Shown here piece by piece: positions 8,601 to 16,980 of a stretch of DNA of 64,000 bases. Origin of the DNA: Methanosarcina sp. MSH10X1. GTDB lineage: Archaea; Halobacteriota; Methanosarcinia; Methanosarcinales; Methanosarcinaceae. Position 1 is the first letter of the stretch. The number at the start of each line of letters is the position of its first letter. The translations under genes were made by a program, and so were the position numbers. The DNA is taken from the NCBI RefSeq assembly GCF_004099695.1, contig NZ_SCHL01000002.1:1-64000 (forward strand), written 5' to 3'. A model generated the notes under the pieces. The model worked only from the letters and a program-made list of their open reading frames with translations. It was not told the DNA's origin and ran no database searches.

Positions 8601-9141
8601 CAGCTACCGTGATTGTATGCGTGCCCTGGATTGCAGGGGCGCTTGTATAGGACGACTCAGTTACGGTTGTATTTGTGTAAAGAGAAGTGCCATCAAAAGA
8701 CCAGGTCATATTCGAAGGCTGGCTAACAGTTGCAGTGAATGTTTTTGATTCTGCTACATTACCGTTAACGTTTGATGATGAGGGGTTAGATAGGGTGATC
8801 ACTGGTACGTTCGATCCACCGGTTACATCCCATTTCCTGCTCTCCCCAGTTGATTGAACAGTTGCTTTGACTTCATATGTACCTGGCTCAACAGTGTGCT
8901 GCAGAGTAGAAGTATTTGTCCCGGTATCGTATGATGCTGTGGTATCAGCAACTCCATTAACTAACCAGTCAATAGTTGCTGATTCGTTTGTTTGAATGTT
9001 AAAACTTTCAATATCACCGACTATCTTATTGACAGTCGAATTCTCTGCAGGCGCTATTATTCCCGGAGCTGCTGTTACAGTTCCGCAAAATAGCCCCAGC
9101 ACCAGAATTGCTGTAAATATTTGTAAACTAGCTTTTTTCAT
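5689..9141 (-). CDS. S-layer-like surface protein with two tandem S-layer domains
   Basis: 1150-residue exported protein. A signal peptide covers about residues 1-24 (cut after VTAAP). Three Ig/PKD-like domains follow (about 25-110, 111-200, 201-297), each ending with a Trp-x-Val strand. Next come two tandem copies of the Methanosarcina S-layer domain (DUF1608/TIGR01567; about 300-575 and 585-845, each with GFYY, VVGFMAEKYFAGY or similar, and HFGTVFSGTETSA), then two Big/carboxypeptidase-regulatory-like domains (850-1015), a CARDB-like domain (1020-1110), one membrane helix (about 1113-1135) and a short Lys-rich tail. The duplicated S-layer domain matches the genus S-layer proteins; the extra Ig-like arms suggest an accessory envelope or adhesion role. 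Monocistronic. Confidence 0.85.
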   Translation of the reverse strand: MKKASLQIFTAILVLGLFCGTVTAAPGIIAPAENSTVNKIVGDIESFNIQTNESATIDWLVNGVADTTASYDTGTNTSTLQHTVEPGTYEVKATVQSTGESRKWDVTGGSNVPVITLSNPSSSNVNGNVAESKTFTATVSQPSNMTWSFDGTSLYTNTTVTESSYTSAPAIQGTHTITVAAQNENGTADPKSWTWTVSANAVPVNFAPSERTVNVEKGKSQTFSISSTNGQNINVEWFVNDTKQEQETETNVASSSYEFNGNNATEYTLKAVASDPNNVYSPSTQTWTVKVEAPSSGNRIWEEGMSTTYTWNAQSYSGFYYDLDSGVSSEEMKIEGIERSIDAGNIKYITRPTETDFEYNKWGSYQVIGFMAEKYFAGYSSENSRVIGDDVSLISDGILSKILIDSDDKKSAYAGDSLVLEEGYSLNVVEVDVNGNTVWIQLEKDGDVVDDAFIASGQDYVYETKLGEAEDVPIIIAHFGTVFSGTETSAAFVEGVFQISDNYVELQNGDSFGEMEVKSISSNEIRMENEDNIGLDEGETIDLMGKIKFQVADDGVLRFAPVLDTSESGTYELRGTVYDEDKNGNSTPAWNPFNFEGFYYNIDEGIGTEEFKVEELKGKTIPSDKLVYESKPQSVPFEYSNWGNFMVVGFMADKYFAGYQDGAVNGEIDDVSLLSDNILAKVLTDTDDRKSMYSGSALVLENGYSLNIMEVDVNGDTVWVQLEKDGEVVDDAFVASNQDYIYEADIGEAENIPMIIVHFGTVFSGTETSAVFTQGIFQISDDYTEISNGESFGEMEISSISESGIRMKNNDDIGLDGGETVEIMGNISFKTADDSVLRFYPAVDIQNEGGASKELKINVPDEIVVGDTFDIGVTAGESPVESASIKVNTTNAGKTDANGTVEYTAENVGPLKLTAQKDGYTTANKNINIIPPKEKMSVSVSPETVYVGDTLDIEIVRAIGGDAIEGANVSINGNLINKTGSDGKAAYTTDKSGTLKLSVTKEGFLDKEESIRVRDFEAIFEFSNLVVEPLEVSAGKDAAISINIGNTGNAAGNKTVELLVNGNVTDSKEISLDMGKNTTVTFEHIEETPGTYRVEVGGENATYTVKEKSSLLLYALGAIILLIIGGAAYFFTKGGGDMAMIQEKINELKK

Positions 9142-9333
9142 AGTCTATCCTTCTGAACCTTGTGCATAAATTATATTATTGTGAATTTAGTCAGTTTAGC
9201 CCGAGATTTACTCAGTTTTTGTGATCTTTGGAGGGCTTGTCAATCAGGAATTCTTAATTTTAGTCTCTTTCAGTCCGGGCTTCTGATTTATGGGGGTAAG
9301 TTAATTTTTTAATCAGGAGGATCTGTCAACTGT

Positions 9334-10335
9334 TTAGGCTTTTAGCTGCTGGTATCCTCGCTGTGCTATAATTGTAAGCTCGCACTCGGGGGATTCGAGT
9401 ACAATGCCCGCTTCATACTTCGTGCATTCTCCTATAACAGTTAAGTTACATATATTTTGTACTTTTTTCAGCTTTTCCGGGTCAATTGTAATAAGAAGTT
9501 CAAAATCTCCGCCCGTATAAAGCGCAAGTTCTGTCAATTCTTCTGGACTTGAAGCAAATTCCCGGACTTCCCTGAGGATAGGAAGGGCGTCTTCCCGGAT
9601 CCTGAAGCCCACGCGGCTCTGTCTGGAAAGGTCGTAAAGGGACATTGCTAGGCCGTCACTCGTATCCATCATGGACGTGACTGCTCCGGAGCTGGCCAGT
9701 TGTCTGGCTTCTTTCGTGCGCGGGACTGGCTCAAAAAGCGCCTTCAGGACGGTTTCACTTACTGGTTTTTTCGACTGGAGGGCTTCCAGAGCTGCTCCTG
9801 CCGACCCCGTATATCCCGTAACACAGACCAGATCTCCTGGTCTTGCCCCGCGCCGAAGAAGGAGCTGGCTTTTCTTTACCCTGCCCAGTGCAGTTCCAGT
9901 AATCGTCAGTTCTGCGTGGGTGTCAAGGTCGCCTCCGATAATCGCAGTTCCGCAGAACTCGGCACACGCCTGCATACCTTTTGCAAGTTCTTCAACAAAA
10001 GCAATCTCGGTATCTGCAGGCATTCCGATTGCCATAACAAGCCCTGTGGGTTCTGCACCCATGGCTGCAACATCACTGAGGTTTACAGCTGCTGACATCC
10101 AGCCCATTTGCCAGGGGGTCATTCCCTCCGGAAAATCCGTGGTCCTGTGCAGCATATCGGTAGTAACAACCAGGCAGTCTTCACCTTTCAGGTCAAGGAC
10201 AGCGCAGTCATCTGAGCCTGCGCCTATAAGGATTCCTTCATCTCCTTTTTCCTCGCCATCAGGAGCTTTAAAAATCTTAGATAAAACGGAGATTAAAGCA
10301 CGCTCTCCGATTGAAGATACTCTTGTGTCTTTCAT
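9334..10335 (-). CDS. thiL: Thiamine-monophosphate kinase
   Basis: Phosphorylates thiamine monophosphate to thiamine pyrophosphate with ATP. Family motifs: GAGSDDCAVLD (metal/ATP site), TTDMLHRTTDFP, AAVNLSDVAAMGAEP, IIGGDLD and SMMDTSDGLAMSL. 333 residues from the ATG at 10335, matching usual ThiL length. A longer reading from a TTG at 10398 adds 21 residues; GGAGAGG lies upstream of that TTG but with long spacing, so the start is uncertain. No other thiamine gene is nearby. Confidence 0.85.
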   Translation of the reverse strand: MKDTRVSSIGERALISVLSKIFKAPDGEEKGDEGILIGAGSDDCAVLDLKGEDCLVVTTDMLHRTTDFPEGMTPWQMGWMSAAVNLSDVAAMGAEPTGLVMAIGMPADTEIAFVEELAKGMQACAEFCGTAIIGGDLDTHAELTITGTALGRVKKSQLLLRRGARPGDLVCVTGYTGSAGAALEALQSKKPVSETVLKALFEPVPRTKEARQLASSGAVTSMMDTSDGLAMSLYDLSRQSRVGFRIREDALPILREVREFASSPEELTELALYTGGDFELLITIDPEKLKKVQNICNLTVIGECTKYEAGIVLESPECELTIIAQRGYQQLKA

Positions 10336-10609
10336 GGTCTTTTTTGAAAACGATAGCTTTGCTTTCTTTTCAATAAATGCACATCCTCTGTGAGCCAAGA
10401 TGCACTGAGTTCCTCTCCTTTATTTAATTTGTGTAACTTTATGCGTTACACAAAAATTTAGTAATCAACAGAGACATTTTCGACATCATGAGAGGGCATT
10501 ATTTCAGAAATCCAACGCCCCTCCACGAGCATTGGAGGAATAAATCTCTCAGATAAAATTATTAAAAATTTTATCTGGGTTGAAAAATAATAGCTTAAAA
10601 AGAAAAATC

Positions 10610-10693
10610 GGAAAATATCATCTAATTGGAAAATATCATCTAATTGGAAAATATCATCTAATTGGAAAATATCATCTAATTGGAAAATATCAT
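10610..10693. repeat. 18-bp tandem repeat downstream of nrdG
   Basis: Four full copies (from 10610, 10628, 10646, 10664) plus a partial fifth of GGAAAATATCATCTAATT. The last partial unit overlaps the nrdG stop codon. The array sits between the nrdG end and the upstream region of thiL. The hexapeptide repeat it would encode on the minus strand has no support as a protein. Confidence 0.9.
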
Positions 10694-11472
10694 ATAGAAT
10701 CAGAAATAACTTCTTCTCCATTTTCTTTTGTCCTTATACTCACATTTGCCAGAAAGTTTTTTGCGACTCTTCCGAGATCGTACAGTTCTTCCCTTTCCAG
10801 AACCTGTATTTCTCTCAGATTTTCCTGCAAGCTGTATTCCGGAATTCCCTGCTGCAATACATATTTAACTTCTCTGTTCTTAATGTGTTCCGAAATCCAG
10901 GCAGATATGCTGGCAATTTCTTCCTTACTACCAATAAAATCCCTGATCACCGTTGTCCTGAGTTCCAGACCAGGGACGCAGGAATCTGCAATTTCGAGCG
11001 TTTCTCTTACAGACACAATAACCTGTTCAGGCGTTTTTTTCACGGCTTTATATAGTCCGCAGCCTGCAACCTTTCCGTAAAGTTCAGGATTATCCGGAGA
11101 AGCTTTTATATCAACAAAAAACCTGTCAACGAGTTTCCGCTTAACCAGTTCCCCTGCTCTTTCAGGATGGCAGCCATTAGTATGAATTCCAATGGCGAGC
11201 CCGTTTTCTCTTGCAAATTCTGCAAGAGGGATAATTGCATTCTGCATCAGAGGTTCTCCGCCTGAAAATACGACGGCACTCACAAAGGGCTTGGATTTCT
11301 TAATCTGTTCTTTCACAAAGTCCAGTTCTACAGGATTCGCCCCCTCCAGGTAGGGATGGTTCTGACAGTAGGGGCAGCGAAGGGAACATCCCCGAAAAAA
11401 GATAGTAACCGCTGCTTTCCCTCTCCAATCCAGGGTCGAAAGCGGGACAGTGCCCGCATAGTTTACTTTCAT
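10690..11472 (-). CDS. nrdG: Anaerobic ribonucleotide reductase activating radical SAM protein
   Basis: 260-residue glycyl-radical-activating enzyme. The radical SAM cluster motif CSLRCPYC (C-x3-C-x2-C) is near residues 30-37, followed by FSGGEPLMQ (SAM binding) and TNGCHPE. It uses SAM and a 4Fe-4S cluster to make the glycyl radical on NrdD. It lies 40 nt after nrdD on the same strand and completes the nrdH-nrdD-nrdG operon. Its sequence resembles the NrdG2/PflA-like subgroup more than short enterobacterial NrdG. Its 3' end runs into an 18-bp tandem repeat. Confidence 0.88.
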   Translation of the reverse strand: MKVNYAGTVPLSTLDWRGKAAVTIFFRGCSLRCPYCQNHPYLEGANPVELDFVKEQIKKSKPFVSAVVFSGGEPLMQNAIIPLAEFARENGLAIGIHTNGCHPERAGELVKRKLVDRFFVDIKASPDNPELYGKVAGCGLYKAVKKTPEQVIVSVRETLEIADSCVPGLELRTTVIRDFIGSKEEIASISAWISEHIKNREVKYVLQQGIPEYSLQENLREIQVLEREELYDLGRVAKNFLANVSIRTKENGEEVISDSI

Positions 11473-11512
11473 GGCTTACCGTTTCTTAGATTTATGTAAA
11501 AAGAAGGAACTC

Positions 11513-13948
11513 TTACCTGAGTTCCTGTATACTGTACCGTTTTCTGTCCAGAAGTTCCTGGCGCTTGCCTTTGTTCCAGCCTTCTACAGACTGAAGGTAT
11601 CCTGTAATCCTTGAGAGGTGCTGCACGTTTTCGGACTTGCACTTCGGGCACCTGTCCAGCAAGCCGTCGGCTACATATCCCTCGTCAGTGCAAACAGTCA
11701 TGTCCCGGGTAAAGGCAAAGTAACCGGTCTGGGTATTCTTTGCTATATGCATGGCAAGCTCCTGCAGGCCGTCAGGGTCCGGCTTCCCTTCCCCAAGCCA
11801 GATATGCATTATATTTCCACCGTCCACAATCGGGAAGAAAGTATGTTCGTACTTTATCCTCTCAGGCAGAGACACGTCCGCACCGGGAGGAAGGTGAGTC
11901 CCGTTGGTGTAGTAAATCGGCAGGTCATGCGTCTGGCTCAAGTCCCGTTTTGCGGCTTTTACATTCCCTTTGATCGTGAGCTCGGCTTTATCGGTATATT
12001 GCTTATGCAGAAGGTCCGAAACTGCAAATCTCTGGGCAGTCGTTTCTGCTGGCGTTCTTGCAAGAGCAATTTCCATCCCGGTTTCTCGCGAAAGTTTCTG
12101 AGCATACATTTTCATCTCAAACATAGCCCTGATTGCAAGCTTATATGCATCCGGAGACTCATGGATCTGGTAGCCAGTATGGTACTGAACCATCTCGTTA
12201 ATCCCGACAATTCCTATGGTATATACCAGGCTTTCAAAACCCACAGCCATTGCCCCTGTTTCTCCGGTATTCGGATCTTTGGGACACTGGGCTGCAAACG
12301 GAATCCGGTTTTTCTTGATCAGGCTGTTCATCCATTTTCGCTTGATTTTGAAGACTTCCACACCCCTGTTCATCAGGGTTTTGAGCTCATTAAAGAGTTT
12401 TTCATCACTATGTTCAGCTCTGTATGCTGCCCTCGGGCAGTTTAAAGACAGAACCATCCAGGAGCCCATTGAGAAATGCTTTCCGTCCTTGAAATGAAGT
12501 TTATCATTGAATTCGATGTCATCTGTAGGATTTGCAGAAAATTGATAAGCACAACATTGATAGCATGAAATCCCCTCTCCTGCGCCCCTGTACTCAGGAA
12601 GCTGGTTATCAAAATAAGGAGTTCCGAATTTGGCAGCCAGCTCGAAAGTCATCCTGTACAGCCCTTTGTAAGTCGGAAGCTCAGGGTAAACCCTGTTGAA
12701 TTCTTCGTCTTCTTCCATAAAATCAGGTTCTATAGAGATTTCAGGCTTTGGGAAACTGAAAGGCTTGCCCCAGGCATCTCCTTCAAGCATAACATCCATC
12801 AAAGCTTTAAATCCGAGACGGACCTCTTTTTCGAATTCTCCGTAAGTTCTGAGCGGAGCCTGCTTGCCGTCCCAAACTTTCCCCATAGCAACAATAGGAA
12901 TGTTTCTCCAGAGCTTCGGAACCCCCGGCGAGAGCTGCACGGATGAAAAGACTGTTTGCCCGCCTCTTGCGCACATCATCTGCATCATTTCATAGACGAA
13001 CATTTGCATAAGTTGTTTTATTTCGGTTTCGGACTTGCCTTCCAGATAAGGGGACATAAAAGTCAGAAAATTGTAAAAACCCTGCCCGCCTGCGAAATTT
13101 GTCTGAGCCGAGCCCATAGCTTTTACCGCATGAAGGAAAGCTACCTCGGCATTTTTTGCGGGTTTTGCCACGCTGGACTGGGTTCCCACTCCATCAGGCA
13201 TAAGGCCGTAATAAAAGAAATAACGTAGGTCCCAGTCCTGGCAGAAGGGTCTTGTGCCCATGTATTCAAGATCATGGATATGAAAATCCCCATTCAGATG
13301 TAAATCTGCAAGCTCCTTTGGCATCAAAAGGAGATTCTGCTCCTTGGACATCTTGTCAGCTTTTCTTTTATGTGAGGTCTCGGCATTATTCAGCTGGTTT
13401 GCATTATCATTCGCTTCAAAGCCGTATCCGGAGTCGATTTCATAGGCATCGTAGACCGAAGCCCCGACTCTGGTCATGATGTTTCTCCATTCGACATGCC
13501 CCCTGTCAAGCAGGATGTTGTTCACGATTTCCCGGATAAGAGGGCCAGAGAGGAACTTGATATTCATCTTTTTAATGATCTTTTCCGCGTCCTTTGCAAT
13601 CTCAACGGCTTCTTCTTTTGTAATTGAAGGTTTGTTATAGAAGATTTCGCTTAGCTTTGTTTCTTTCAGGAGCTGGTTTACAATGATGTTCCTGTCCCAG
13701 TTAAGAATGAAGCCTTCGGTTGTCCTTACCCTGGGGAGGGGTGAAACGGACAGTCCGTCAAGGGTCTTTTGCACTGGCTGGTTATCAGATAACTCGACAT
13801 CACTGTGGATAGGAGAGACGGACAACTCTTCAAGCGGCATTTGCGCTGAGTGGCTGTCAGATAACTGGTCATCGGGTAAGAGAATCTCGCCTGTCATTTT
13901 CTCATCTTCATTAACTGTTTTAAGAATTGAATTTGCAGAATTATTCAT
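11513..13948 (-). CDS. nrdD: Anaerobic (class III) ribonucleoside-triphosphate reductase
   Basis: 811-residue glycyl-radical enzyme reducing NTPs to dNTPs. Residues about 74-165 form an ATP-cone (allosteric) domain, then the reductase barrel (HDLEYMGTRPFCQDWDLR; ARGGQTVFSSVQLSPG). The C-terminus has a zinc-type Cys set (CTDEG, CPKC) and the glycyl-radical motif RITGYL at about residue 790. The first 72 residues are an unusual low-complexity extension with an internal duplication (LEELSVSP / LDGLSVSP). The adjacent glutaredoxin-like gene suggests a redoxin, not formate, as reductant. No clear ribosome-binding site; TCAGAATAAA is repeated twice just before the ATG. Confidence 0.93.
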   Translation of the reverse strand: MNNSANSILKTVNEDEKMTGEILLPDDQLSDSHSAQMPLEELSVSPIHSDVELSDNQPVQKTLDGLSVSPLPRVRTTEGFILNWDRNIIVNQLLKETKLSEIFYNKPSITKEEAVEIAKDAEKIIKKMNIKFLSGPLIREIVNNILLDRGHVEWRNIMTRVGASVYDAYEIDSGYGFEANDNANQLNNAETSHKRKADKMSKEQNLLLMPKELADLHLNGDFHIHDLEYMGTRPFCQDWDLRYFFYYGLMPDGVGTQSSVAKPAKNAEVAFLHAVKAMGSAQTNFAGGQGFYNFLTFMSPYLEGKSETEIKQLMQMFVYEMMQMMCARGGQTVFSSVQLSPGVPKLWRNIPIVAMGKVWDGKQAPLRTYGEFEKEVRLGFKALMDVMLEGDAWGKPFSFPKPEISIEPDFMEEDEEFNRVYPELPTYKGLYRMTFELAAKFGTPYFDNQLPEYRGAGEGISCYQCCAYQFSANPTDDIEFNDKLHFKDGKHFSMGSWMVLSLNCPRAAYRAEHSDEKLFNELKTLMNRGVEVFKIKRKWMNSLIKKNRIPFAAQCPKDPNTGETGAMAVGFESLVYTIGIVGINEMVQYHTGYQIHESPDAYKLAIRAMFEMKMYAQKLSRETGMEIALARTPAETTAQRFAVSDLLHKQYTDKAELTIKGNVKAAKRDLSQTHDLPIYYTNGTHLPPGADVSLPERIKYEHTFFPIVDGGNIMHIWLGEGKPDPDGLQELAMHIAKNTQTGYFAFTRDMTVCTDEGYVADGLLDRCPKCKSENVQHLSRITGYLQSVEGWNKGKRQELLDRKRYSIQELR

Positions 13949-13984
13949 TTATTCTGATTTATTCTGATTTTCAGATCGCTTTCA

Positions 13985-14236
13985 TCACAGGATTCCCTGG
14001 ATTTTCTCAGGGCTTACTTCTCCCCCAAGGAAGATCTCTTCATGCGTAAGGAAAGTATCATCGATCTGTAAAACAGGCGCTGTCACTGTGAAAACCCCGT
14101 TGAAACGCAGTTCCGTTAGAGCTTCGGGAGTAGACATATCTGCTACCTCGAAAGCAATTGAGTGTGCTTCCAGGAAATTTTTTAACTTATTGCATTTCGG
14201 ACAGCGTTCCGTTGTGTATATTATTATTTTTGCCAT
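13985..14236 (-). CDS. nrdH: Glutaredoxin-like redoxin (NrdH type)
   Basis: 83-residue thioredoxin-fold protein with the redox motif CPKC at about residues 12-15 and the cis-Pro region TAPVLQID. First gene of the operon, 36 nt before nrdD, so it most likely delivers electrons to the class III reductase in place of formate. GAGGG lies about 9 nt before the ATG. The length and CPKC motif fit the small redoxins linked to archaeal NrdD. Confidence 0.85.
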   Translation of the reverse strand: MAKIIIYTTERCPKCNKLKNFLEAHSIAFEVADMSTPEALTELRFNGVFTVTAPVLQIDDTFLTHEEIFLGGEVSPEKIQGIL

Positions 14237-14398
14237 GCTTTACGTCCCTCTGATTTTTACTCTAATTCTTAATCCGATTTTTAGTTACCGTTTTTTGCGT
14301 GTTTTTGCTTCTGCCTTACATTTTATGTTTATTTTTGTTGTTTGCGGGATGAGCGCGCAGGTACAGAGCGCATTCTAGCAATAAAACAAAACCCCACA

Positions 14399-14440
14399 AG
14401 GGTTACCATTCCTCAGCTAACCCTGTAATCCCTATAAATG
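14399..14440 (-). promoter_or_regulatory. Putative nrdHDG promoter with dyad operator
   Basis: On the minus strand a TATA-like TTTATAGG (about 14431-14438) is followed by a 7-bp dyad, AGGGTTA and TAACCCT (14399-14405 with 14418-14424), centred where transcription should begin, about 25 nt downstream. A repressor bound there would block initiation of the reductase operon. Both elements are visible; their function is inferred. Confidence 0.45.
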
Positions 14441-15033
14441 CATGATTCTTAAGTATCAGTCAGCAATCTCGGAAAAGGGCGCAGATTCTAATAAGTGCCC
14501 CTATGAAGCGTTTTTTCCACTCTATTGAGTGGAGATCACCTTTATTTTAAGGTAAATATTCTAAATGCCCTATCACTTAATAATGGTTTTTCACCTCAGA
14601 TCTGGATACAATAACACTTTTGTTTTGTATGCAAAGATCGTCTCTTTGTTACCAGATCTGATAATATATTCAAGGATTCCTGTTTTTGAGAAACTGCCTT
14701 CGTTAAGAAATCAATTTCAAGTACAGAAGGCTTCAACGGATATCTCTGACCGTTTTGCCGGATACACGTATGGCTAACATGTATAAGGCATTATTCCTTG
14801 AAACCCTTTAAAATATAGCTAAGAGACCGATTTAATTCCCAGCATACTATTTCAAAATCTTTTTCTCTTCTGCCTGAGGCTGAGAATTCCTACCTGAGCA
14901 TTTCTTCCCTGCTCACTTTACCTTTTTTATTCATTTTAGAAAATCTTTATCTTCATAAAAAGGTTGAAAATTACAAAAAAACGTTATATCATGGGCCAGT
15001 TATATTATCAAGCATAAAAAGAGGTGTCACTTC
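14441..15033. other. Intergenic region upstream of radB
   Basis: About 590 nt with no convincing gene. It contains a small hairpin CCACTC-TATT-GAGTGG (14518-14533). The radB leader has a TATA-like CGTTATATCA near 14982 and GAGGTG at 15021-15026. An open frame at 14565-14777 has no ribosome-binding site or recognisable content. Confidence 0.5.
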
Positions 15034-15702
15034 ATAGAGAAATTACTATCTTCCGGCTGCAATTCCCTTGATGAATTTCTGGGAGGAGGTTTTGAGAAAG
15101 GCATCGTAACTCAAATCTTCGGACCTGCAGGAACCGGGAAAACAAATATCTGTATCCAGCTTGCAGTGGAATGCGTAAAGCAGGGACAGAGAGTTATCTT
15201 CATAGATACCGAAGGGCTTTCTCCTACTCGTTTCAAGCAAATTGCAGGGGAAAATGCGAAAGAAATAGCCAGAAGTATCATTATCTACGAACCTATGAAT
15301 TTTGAAGAGCAGTATGCTGCTGTCAGGGAGGTGGAGAAAATAGCCGGTGAGAATATCGGGCTCGTGATTCTGGATTCTGCAACCTCATACTACAGATTTG
15401 AGCTTGAGGACAATGAGACAGGCATGAAAAGCCGCAGAGAACTTGCCAGCCAGATAGGATTTTTACATGCACTTGCCCGCAAATACGGTTTTGCTGCAGT
15501 TATAACCAACCAGGTATATTCCGACATTGTCTCAGGGGGGGTGCGCCCTCTTGGCGGCAGTTCCCTGGAACATATCTCAAAAACAATTATCCAACTGGAA
15601 AAAACAGGCGAAGGAACAAGGCGTGCTATTCTGTACAAACACCGCTCCCGCCCGGAAGGCGCAAGTGCGGAGTTTAGAATTATAGCTGAAGGAATTTGTT
15701 AA
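15034..15702 (+). CDS. radB: DNA repair and recombination protein RadB, apparent AUA start
   Basis: 222-residue RecA/RadA-fold paralogue. Visible: GCNSLDEFLGGGFEKG, Walker A GPAGTGKTN (about residues 29-37), Walker B LVILDSA, and ITNQVYSD. RadB is a euryarchaeal recombination mediator that binds DNA and RadA. The first ATG/GTG/TTG in frame is the GTG at 15166, after Walker A, so it cannot be the real start. Upstream no canonical start occurs before the TGA at 14965. A strong GAGGTG (15021-15026) lies 7 nt before ATA at 15034, giving (M/I)EKLLSSGCNSLDEF, the expected family N-terminus. AUA initiation, or a sequence error at this base, is the simplest reading. Confidence 0.85.
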   Translation: MEKLLSSGCNSLDEFLGGGFEKGIVTQIFGPAGTGKTNICIQLAVECVKQGQRVIFIDTEGLSPTRFKQIAGENAKEIARSIIIYEPMNFEEQYAAVREVEKIAGENIGLVILDSATSYYRFELEDNETGMKSRRELASQIGFLHALARKYGFAAVITNQVYSDIVSGGVRPLGGSSLEHISKTIIQLEKTGEGTRRAILYKHRSRPEGASAEFRIIAEGIC

Positions 15703-15879
15703 ATCTGCAAAAAAATTAGAAAAAATTTTTGGAAAAATTTTCTGCAAATCACTCAGGATAAAAAGATTAAATTCCGGATAGAGATAGAAAAAGCTTAATT
15801 CTTGATAGAAATAACTTAAGATTCCCAGGAGCTTCCGGGACTCTTCGGAGTTTGCTTTTACAGCTATCTCTTCCTGAAC

Positions 15880-16980
15880 TTAACGTTCCCGGGTTCCGGC
15901 TATGAACTCTTCAGTCCGCCTGTAAGCTTCATCGTCAGGGTACTGAATCGCCGGATGTTTCATGAAATAGGAAGCCGGAGAATACAGCACTCCTCCTATC
16001 CCGCGGTCAAGAGCCAGTCTGCAGCAGCGAATGGCATCGATTACCACACCGCCCGAGTTAGGGGAATCTTCTACCGACAGCCGGAGTTCGAGGTTCATGG
16101 GCACATCCCCGAAGAGTTTTCCTTCCATTCTCAGGAAACATACCTTATTGTCCTTTTGCCAGGCTACATAGTCACTGGGGCCGATATGAATATTCTCGTC
16201 CGCAAGCTTTTGAGAAAGCACGGACTGGACAGCTTCGGTTTTCGATTCCCGTTTGGAAGCAAGTCTGTGCCGGTTGAGCATGTTCAAGAAATCCGTATTT
16301 CCCCCGGTATTGAGCTGGTAAGTTCTCTCGAGTTTTACTCCCCGTTTCTCGAACAGGTCTGCAAGAACTCTGTGCGTGATTGTAGCCCCAAGCTGGGCTT
16401 TGATATCGTCGCCAATGATAGGGATATTCTTTTCCTCAAACTTTTTTGCCCACTCAGGATTGCTTGCGATAAAAACAGGCATATTGTTTATGAAAGCCAC
16501 ACCTGCTTCAAGGGCACATTCGGCATAAAAACGGACTGCTTCTTCAGAACCTACAGGCAGGTAATTGAGAAGCATCTCGGCGCCCGAGCTCTTAAGCTCA
16601 TTTACAATATCAGCTTTTGTGGCTTCCGGTTCCTTGCTGATAACAAAAGTATAACATTCCTCATAATTTTCCATATGGTCAGAGACCCCATCAAGGATTC
16701 TGCCCATCTTAACCTTTACACCTGTGGATGGCAAATCAGGACAAAAAACCGCTGTGCAGTTCGGGGGGGCAAAGATAGCCTCGGAAACGTCTTTTCCCAC
16801 TTTCCTGGCATCGATATCAAAGGCAGCAACAACTTTGATATCGCCGGGCTTGTACCCTCCAATTTCCCTGTGCATCAGTCCTATGGGCTCTTTACCTTCG
16901 ATTTTATAGTACTCAATTCCCTGTACCAAAGAGCTTGCACAGTTCCCGATTCCTGCAATTGCTATTTTTATTTTTGTCAT
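15880..16980 (-). CDS. Myo-inositol-1-phosphate synthase
   Basis: 366 residues; converts glucose-6-phosphate to inositol-1-phosphate using NAD, for archaeal inositol phospholipids. N-terminal Rossmann motif IAGIGNCASSLVQG, then the family segments LLNYLPVGSEEA, FINNMPVFIAS, IIGDDIKAQLGAT, THRVLADLF and LNTGGNTDFLNM, and C-terminal SPNSGGVVIDAIR. Length matches the archaeal/actinobacterial short form. Monocistronic and convergent with radB. A likely minus-strand TATA is GATTTATAGAG near 17175-17187. Confidence 0.92.
   Translation of the reverse strand: MTKIKIAIAGIGNCASSLVQGIEYYKIEGKEPIGLMHREIGGYKPGDIKVVAAFDIDARKVGKDVSEAIFAPPNCTAVFCPDLPSTGVKVKMGRILDGVSDHMENYEECYTFVISKEPEATKADIVNELKSSGAEMLLNYLPVGSEEAVRFYAECALEAGVAFINNMPVFIASNPEWAKKFEEKNIPIIGDDIKAQLGATITHRVLADLFEKRGVKLERTYQLNTGGNTDFLNMLNRHRLASKRESKTEAVQSVLSQKLADENIHIGPSDYVAWQKDNKVCFLRMEGKLFGDVPMNLELRLSVEDSPNSGGVVIDAIRCCRLALDRGIGGVLYSPASYFMKHPAIQYPDDEAYRRTEEFIAGTRER

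Noticed and set aside
10458-10721. 87-codon minus-strand frame encoding DDIFQL repeats
   Set aside because: It is only the 18-bp tandem array in another frame and overlaps the end of nrdG.
15166-15702. radB starting at the GTG at 15166
   Set aside because: This start would delete Walker A and the conserved N-terminus, which are encoded intact upstream in the same frame.
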